Source: an uncultured Clostridia bacterium (GTDB taxonomy: Bacteria > Bacillota > Clostridia > Oscillospirales > Acutalibacteraceae). From it: a stretch of DNA of 5,436 nt. Position numbers and translations under genes: made by a program. Below the pieces are notes generated by a model. The model had not been told where the DNA came from. It was given only the letters and a program-made list of their open reading frames with translations, and made no database searches. The DNA lies in the NCBI GenBank assembly GCA_947174455.1, contig CAMWIZ010000079.1, forward strand, positions 1 through 5,436, in the 5' to 3' direction. Below are positions 4,946 through 5,436 of this stretch, in pieces (within the stretch, counting starts at the first letter, position 1; each line of letters starts with the position of its first letter).

Positions 4946-5436
4946 TTAACCCGCAAGTCTTTCTCTCAGTCCACAGAGAATTTTTTTCTCACGGCGGCTT
5001 ATCTGTACCTGCGTTGTGCCGAGCAGCTTTGCGGTCTGCGACTGAGTAAGACCCTTAAAATACCGCAGTGATATCAGATTTCTGTCATCATCACTCAGAC
5101 TCTTAAGCTCCTGTTCAAGACTCAAACGCTCTGCTATTCTCTCCTCTCCCGACTCTATCGGAACGTCAACCTGTCCGCTTTCCTCCCCGCCGTCCTCGGA
5201 AACGGTAAGCGACAGCGGTTGGCGGCACGCACACAGTGCCTCTACAGTTCTGTCCTCAGGTACACCGATATGCTCTGACAAAATGCTTATACTCGGCTCC
5301 TGCCCATGTATTCCCTGATATTCCTGCGTGAATTTTGCCGCTTTCATGGCAATTTCTTTCAAACTTCGGCTTACCTTGACCGTACCGCCACGACGGAAAA
5401 GACCCTTAATTTCTCCCATAATAACAGGTACTGCAT
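4946..5436 (-). CDS. sigF: SigF-like sporulation sigma factor, N-terminus outside window
   Basis: The frame stays open to the right edge: codons before the ATG at 5419 read AVPVI, so the protein starts outside the window and about 162 C-terminal residues are visible. AVPVIMGEIKGLFRRGGTVK followed by VSRSLKE is the region 2 to region 3 signature of the SigB/SigF/SigG family. Numbering from the ATG at 5419, region 3 is about 20-70. Region 4 is about 105-155, with the -35-recognition helix-turn-helix TQSQTAKLLGTTQVQISRRE. The QVQISR...KKIL ending and the ERL tail resemble SigF more than SigG, which usually reads QAQVSR. In sporulating Firmicutes SigF is the first forespore sigma factor and is held by the anti-sigma factor SpoIIAB. 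Whether spoIIAA-spoIIAB lie upstream cannot be seen here. The family call is firm; the SigF assignment is moderate. Confidence 0.85.
   Translation of the reverse strand, partial: AVPVIMGEIKGLFRRGGTVKVSRSLKEIAMKAAKFTQEYQGIHGQEPSISILSEHIGVPEDRTVEALCACRQPLSLTVSEDGGEESGQVDVPIESGEERIAERLSLEQELKSLSDDDRNLISLRYFKGLTQSQTAKLLGTTQVQISRREKKILCGLRERLAG

Overview
The window looks like the chromosome of a low-to-moderate GC, spore-forming Clostridia-type Firmicute. The reasons are a forespore-type sigma factor of the SigF class, strong GGAGG Shine-Dalgarno sites on nearly every gene, near-consensus TTGACA/TATAAT-like promoters, and the standard Firmicute order rpmG-secE-nusG-rplK-rplA-rplJ-rplL. A gut Oscillospiraceae/Ruminococcus-like host is a plausible inference, but the sequence alone does not prove it.

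Layout, right to left, following transcription on the minus strand. From 5436 to 4946 lies the C-terminal part of a SigF/SigG/SigB-family sigma factor, cut by the window edge. From 4945 to 4783 there is an AT-rich dyad, a good sigma-A promoter and a short leader. rpmG (L33, 49 aa), secE and nusG follow, tightly packed. The 140-base nusG-rplK gap is unusually structured: it holds a compact three-way-junction dyad, a second hairpin, and an element resembling the ribosomal protein L1 binding site of 23S rRNA. rplK (L11) and rplA (L1) follow, and a second L1-like element sits in the gap between them. A second strong promoter then drives an L10-type leader with an attenuator hairpin, followed by rplJ (L10) and rplL (L7/L12). 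An intrinsic terminator closes the operon at about 1151-1179.

From 1150 leftward the character changes. Instead of rpoB, which follows rplL in most Firmicutes, there is a noncoding stretch with a nested palindrome (1023-1061) of a kind I associate with integrated elements of gut Firmicutes. Beyond it is a convergent plus-strand gene for an XRE-type helix-turn-helix regulator, truncated by the left edge. This suggests, but does not prove, that an element inserted just beyond the rplL terminator, or that the operon is rearranged.

The minus-strand genes serve transcription elongation and termination (NusG), protein export (SecE) and the ribosome (L33, the L1 stalk, and the L11 and L10-L12 stalk). 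Their control appears to be by translational feedback: L1 acting on rplK and separately on rplA, and the L10-L12 complex acting on the rplJ leader. No CRISPR array, tRNA, rRNA or complete insertion sequence is visible.
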